A stretch of 64,000 nucleotides of DNA, from contig JANPYM010000003.1 of NCBI GenBank assembly GCA_025890175.1, positions 3,085,466 through 3,149,465 of the forward strand. Direction: 5' to 3'. The position numbers were made by a program, and so were the translations under genes. Shown in pieces: positions 59,589 to 64,000 of the stretch (within the stretch, counting starts at the first letter, position 1; the number at the start of each line of letters is the position of its first letter). Source of the DNA: Ciborinia camelliae. Taxonomy: Eukaryota > Ascomycota > Leotiomycetes > Helotiales > Sclerotiniaceae. The notes under the pieces are model-generated. The model was not told the origin of the DNA and ran no database searches. It worked only from the letters and a program-made list of their open reading frames with translations.

Positions 59589-62192
59589 GGCGATTCAATT
59601 CATCATCATATAACAACTGTTGTGGTTTGAGCCATCGGACCGAGAGCGTCCCGATTCCCCGCGGAATATTCGATTGATGAATCCACATTCAAAAGATCTG
59701 GAGGTTTGGCCCTGCCACCCTGGGGACTGGAAACTGGAGACTGGAGTACTCCGTACTGGGGACAGCTGTTAGAATGGGATACCAGGGATTATGGATGATG
59801 TGGAGTTGCGAACTAGTGATCTTGATCTTCTGACAACATGCAACAAGATAAGTCGGTACTAGGACGCTCAAGGAAAGGCGAGGACATCGACTTGGAAAGT
59901 TGGGGGTGGTTTGTGTTTTATGGAACCAGCTACCAGAGATCCTAGGTTCGGCCCCTTTTCGGGTAATCGGAATTTTTCAGTGTGGCTGGAAGCTAGGGTA
60001 AATAAACTTTTACTGATCGTGACGAGGAAATGCCGGAAATAGGCAGAATTTATTCCATGTACCAAATGAGGTATGCATAGCACTGTGGCACAAATGGAAC
60101 TTATGAAAGACATCATGAAAAATTGATGTGATTTGGATATAAAACGTTTTCCTTGTTAACGTCTCTGGTTCGGACAAGAAAAGCTAGATTCCAGCTTATT
60201 CAGGGCTCAAGCAAGCTTGAATAAGCCAACCGAAAAGCTTCTGATCCCTTGTTCAATATGCTAAGGGCTTGAAGTGACGACGACAGCGGGACAAGGAAGC
60301 TTGGAAGCTTGGCACAAATAAGCTTCCGCTGAAAAAATCGGTTGATTTAAACATGGCTACACTAAGCCGAAATCTAACCGTTCGGAGCCTCGGACATCTG
60401 CGAATTTCGAACTTCGAAGACGACGAGTTGACGACAGTGACAGTAGTCCTGTACTGTACCTATCTAGGCACTCTGGAGTCAGTATGTACCAAGGTAGGAG
60501 TCGTGTCTTTCTTTCATGTATCATTTTGAATTTGGGCATTCTAATCCTCATCACTACCTACACAGCTACAAGCTAAGGTATCAAGTGGTATATCAAATTA
60601 GTATGCAGTGAACACAGACATACAGTACAGTATCATCCAACTCCTATTATTCTTCAACACTCACCCTTACAAGAACTTTTCTTATCAAGATACTGTCAGT
60701 CTGTAACATTTTCAACAAAGACGGGTATCAGGTCCGTGCAATCAATAAGTCTTCGGCGTTTTTGTGGATTAGATGCTAGGATACTGCATCCGAGTACGAC
60801 AATTTGAGCGATCAACGAATCATATCAGTTAAAAACTCATGAGGGAAGAGGTGATGGAAGAGGATTTATGCGGATTTATCGATTCTTTTCTTCTCAAATA
60901 ATAATATTGAACCTTTCTTGTACCTTCTCCGTCTTTTCAGCCTCAAAGAATAATCTATAAGAGTGAACTAGGTATATATACCAGACTGGTATGGTGAACC
61001 ACCGCCAGACGCTGGCCAAGGATTCCTTTTATGCATGCACCGCGTGGCTGAATGGTTGCATGCATAGTCGTAACCCTGACGGGCCTGCCCACACAACACC
61101 CCCTGAACGCAAAAAGCCATACGAAGTACATCTACTGTACCGGTACGTAGCTATGTACACCAAATCTCCGAAATCAAATGAATGATTGAAAACATCTAGA
61201 CACCTATACTCCTGGGCCGATACATTTCAATGCTACACCGCAATATTGACAATGAATTGAATAGACACTGTACACCTGAATCTAGCTATCTAGTAGATTA
61301 GACGATTCTGATGGGTTTCATCAAAGTGCTAAAAATATTGATTGATCGATTTGATATAGAGTTTCGAAACTGTGTGTTGTTTTTTTGATCTGCGATTTAT
61401 CTCGTGACGAGATAAACTGTGGATGAGATTCTCGTCCACACTGCAGTCTGCACAATACTCCGTATGCCTGAGTCTTGACGTCTAAACGTTAAATTGCTTT
61501 ATTCTTTTAATCCAGCGCGTAAATTTCAACTCAAGCATAGCTGCACAAGTTGTGCAACGAAGTATTCCCGATGATCTACCAACCCGCCAGATTGAATACT
61601 CCACTCTCCGCTCTCCAGACCCCCAACAGACTCCAGGAAGTAAGGTTTATCCAAAATTTCTTGTGGAGAAACGAGGAGGTCTGCAAGATTTAGTGGGAAC
61701 CGGAGACCCCGGGGGCAAATTGTTATGGAATTCAGTCCCATGATCTGAGTGGCTCATTGGATCGGGGTCTGGCCTGTTTTTATAGGTAATTCGTTCCAAA
61801 CTTTCACTGCCCAACAGACTTTCGGGAAGAACCCAACGACAACATCACATACTTTTAACACCTTGCCAGAATAGGGAAGATGGGGAAGTAAGCTCTCATA
61901 TACCAACCAAGAAAGTCTAATCCTTGAACGGAAGGTCCATCGGCTGCGAATTTTGTCCTAAAAAGTTGTGTTGATGCCCCGGGTTTTCAAATCGTATATC
62001 TTCGCGAAATCCCCTCATCTTTCTTGGGTTTCCCCATCTCCTGTTTTTCTAATATTCATTTTACGACCTAGAACGTTTTTAGAAAGGTCTCTCTATTTCT
62101 AACACTGAGAGGACAGTTCCCTCCGTACCATTCATTTTGTTCCTCTCCTTCTGCGGGATATTTCCAAACATACATCAATATAATCCTCAATA
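59589..62192. other. Intergenic, promoter side of the sugar transporter
   Basis: 2.6 kb without an accepted gene. A 9-bp inverted repeat GCTTATTCA/TGAATAAGC (60194-60226) sits in an AAGCTT-rich stretch (60180-60325). A 63-codon plus frame at 61552-61743 has no family signal. CCCCGGGG (61707-61714) and CCCCGGG (61977-61983) lie about 480 and 210 bp upstream of the transporter ATG and include SYGGRG-type sequence bound by CreA/Cre1 carbon-repression factors in other ascomycetes; relevance here is only suggestive. A CT-rich leader precedes the ATG. Confidence 0.45.
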
Positions 62193-64000
62193 ATGTCAGA
62201 TCTCCCTGCAAAGCAGACCATCGGTCATGATGAAGTCAGTTCCTCTCATCATACCACGCCAGCCAAACTGAGCGAAGAGGAACCATCAGATATCGGCAAC
62301 GAAAAGGGTCTCGCTCCCACTCGCCCAAATCACATCGGTAGTCGAGTCTCCGAATGGGAAGCAATTCAGATCGCTGCCGCAGGTGATATGGAAACCATTG
62401 ATAACGAAGTTCAAGATTTGGAAACGGAGGTTACGGCTCGAGGTAAATCTCGTTCCGACGTGTTCCAGTTGAACTTTAAAGACCCTAGACATTACACTTG
62501 GTATGTACTTGATTGTCTATAGTTTTTCGAGACAATATCTAATATATATCGTATAGGTTATTAGTCGCCTTTGCCTCTATGGGAGGTCTTCTTTCCGGTA
62601 TCGATCAATCTTTAATTTCTGGCGCAAATCTATACATGCCTAAATCGCTCGACCTCGACACAAGACAAATTAGTTTGGTCAGCTCTGGTGTTCCATTGGG
62701 TGCTATTGGTGGTGCATTGATGCTCGGTCCTTTGAATGAGGCCGTGGGACGAAAGCAAGCTATCGTATGGTCCTTGTTTCTCTACACAGTTGGAGCAGCC
62801 CTAGAAGCTGGCGCAATGAACTTTGACATGATGATGGCTGGACGTGTTATCCTCGGTCTCGGTGTTGGTCTCGAAGGTGGAACCGTCCCTGTCTACGTCG
62901 CCGAATCCGTCTCACCTAAGTACCGTGGCAATCTCGTCTCCCTATACCAGTTTATGATTGCTCTTGGAGAAGTTCTCGGTTATGTCGTCGCAGCTATGTT
63001 TGTCGGGGTTAAATCTGGTGGCTGGAGATACATGTTAGGATCTTCGCTCATCTTTTCCACAGTTATGCTTGTGGGTATTCTTTTCATGCCCGAATCACCC
63101 CGTTTCCTCATGCATAAAGGCCGCACAGCCGATGCTTGGGGTGTCTGGAAACGCATTCGTGGTACAGATGAAGCTGCTCGTAAGGAATTCTTCGTCATGA
63201 AGCACTCCGTCGATTCCGAGCGTAACATGGAGGGTGCCCGCAAGAATTTTGCATGGCTCGATTTCATTACTGTTCCTCGAGCTCGTCGCGCGATCGTTTA
63301 CGCCAATATCATGATTTTCTTGGGACAATTTACTGGTATCAACGCTATCCAATATTACATGGCCACACTTATGCAACAAGTTGGGTTCAGTGATAAGGAA
63401 GCTGTATTTATGTCCCTTGTTGGTGGTGTATCTCTTCTCATCGGTACTATTCCAGCAATTCTTTACATGGAGAAGTTTGGTAGACGTTTCTGGGCTATCG
63501 CTATGCTTCCAGGTTTCTTCGTCGGTCTTGTCATTATCGGATGCTCATACTTGATTCCTCTGTCCAACAAGGCTGGCTCTCAAGGTGCTTATATCGCAGG
63601 TCTTATCATCTACGAATCGTTCTTTGGCTCCTATGCATGTCTTACCTGGGTCATTCCATCCGAGGTTTACCCAACGTACCTCCGATCCTATGGAATGGAA
63701 ACATCCGACACCATGCTCTTCCTCTGTTCTTTCCTCGTCACATACTTCTTTGCCGAGATGCAAAAAGCTATGTCCAACATTGGTCTCACCCTCGGTTTCT
63801 ATGGTGGAATTGCAGTCCTGGGTTGGTTTTATCAGGTTCTGTTCATGCCTGAGACGAAGAACAAGACGCTGGAGGAAATCGATGTTATCTTCAGTCAACC
63901 TACAAGCCAACTGGTTCAGGAGAATCTGAGAAGTAGTCTGGTTACCGCCAACGACTTTATCCATGGACGATGGGCCACGGTCTTCTCTCCCGTTTCCGAG
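62193..64000 (+). CDS. MFS sugar/polyol transporter (cut by window end)
   Basis: Exon 1 is 62193-62500; after a 56-nt intron (GTATGT...CGTATAG) exon 2 runs from 62557 past the window edge with no stop, so at least 584 residues are seen. The cytosolic N-terminus is about 100 residues and hydrophilic. Sugar-porter signatures follow: MGGLLSGIDQSLISGAN (helix 1), GPLNEAVGRKQAIVW (the GRK loop between helices 2 and 3), GLGVGLEGGTVPVYVAE with SVSPKYRG (helices 4-5), MPESPRFLMHKGR after helix 6, NIMIFLGQFTGINAIQYYMA (helix 7), FGRRFWAIA, WVIPSEVYPTYLRSYGM and the MPETKNKTLEEID motif after helix 12. Twelve membrane helices and proton-coupled uptake of a sugar or polyol at the plasma membrane are expected. 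Resemblance to the myo-inositol/polyol branch is an impression; the substrate is unknown. The C-terminus lies beyond the window. Confidence 0.93.

Noticed and set aside
61015..61070. tRNA-like look of GCATGCACCGCGTGGCTGAA with GGTTGCATGCATAG
   Set aside because: It cannot form a cloverleaf with T-loop and acceptor pairing; it is a GCATGCA inverted repeat.
63541..63964. Frames of 103-139 codons on both strands
   Set aside because: Shadows of the MFS transporter exon.

Overview
The window looks like nuclear DNA of a filamentous ascomycete. Short introns (about 45-60 nt, with one of 224 nt) carry GTANGT-type donors and CTAAC/CTAAT-type branch sites. The genes include a UPO/chloroperoxidase-type heme peroxidase, Utp13, allantoicase and a TBC RabGAP. 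Gene-poor stretches full of AT-rich repeats and C-to-T damage fit a lineage with RIP-like repeat mutation. The gene set and the pervasive TAGGTA/ACCTA microsatellite style suggest a helotialean (Sclerotiniaceae-like) fungus, but that is inference; no rRNA or other marker is present. I rebuilt exon structures by hand from splice motifs and frame, so boundaries are predictions.

Layout. 1-3675: simple repeats and no recognisable gene. 3676-5207 (-): secreted heme-thiolate peroxidase. 6693-8304 (-): decayed Zn2Cys6 sugar-type transcription factor with in-frame stops. 9490-10889 (-): serine beta-lactamase-like esterase/transesterase. 10.9-17.4 kb: gene-poor, with a 382-bp TA-flanked MITE. 17449-19051 (-): large Gln/Ser/Pro-rich protein. 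19.1-28.6 kb: gene-poor, with a second TA-flanked inverted-repeat element of 707 bp and dense microsatellites. 28653-31273 (-): TBC-domain RabGAP. 31.3-35.1 kb: 5' region of that gene, microsatellites and a 631-N assembly gap. 35070-37632 (-): ankyrin + DIL protein. 38185-39476 (-): allantoicase with a GATA-rich upstream region. 40489-41382 (+): cytochrome b561-type membrane protein. 43014-45686 (-): M13 metallopeptidase. 45.7-48.7 kb: repeat-rich, with a 670-bp degenerate purine-rich repeat and a cluster of four perfect hairpins. 48680-50407 (+): secreted FAD-linked oxidase. 51.2-53.9 kb: a divergent pair of unrecognised genes, one with an in-frame stop before a further open frame. 54493-57318 (-): Utp13. 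57654-59588 (+): unrecognised membrane protein. 62193-64000 (+): MFS sugar/polyol transporter, cut by the window end.

The genes do not form a pathway or cluster. Housekeeping genes (UTP13, TBC, DIL/ankyrin, allantoicase) are interspersed with secreted or lineage-variable enzymes (peroxidase, beta-lactamase-like enzyme, FAD oxidase) and with transposon debris. The strongest unexplained signal is the hairpin cluster at 47685-47791 beside a decayed repeat tract. The clearest decay story is the transcription-factor relic, whose stop codons look like C-to-T changes. I found no tRNA, rRNA or CRISPR array.
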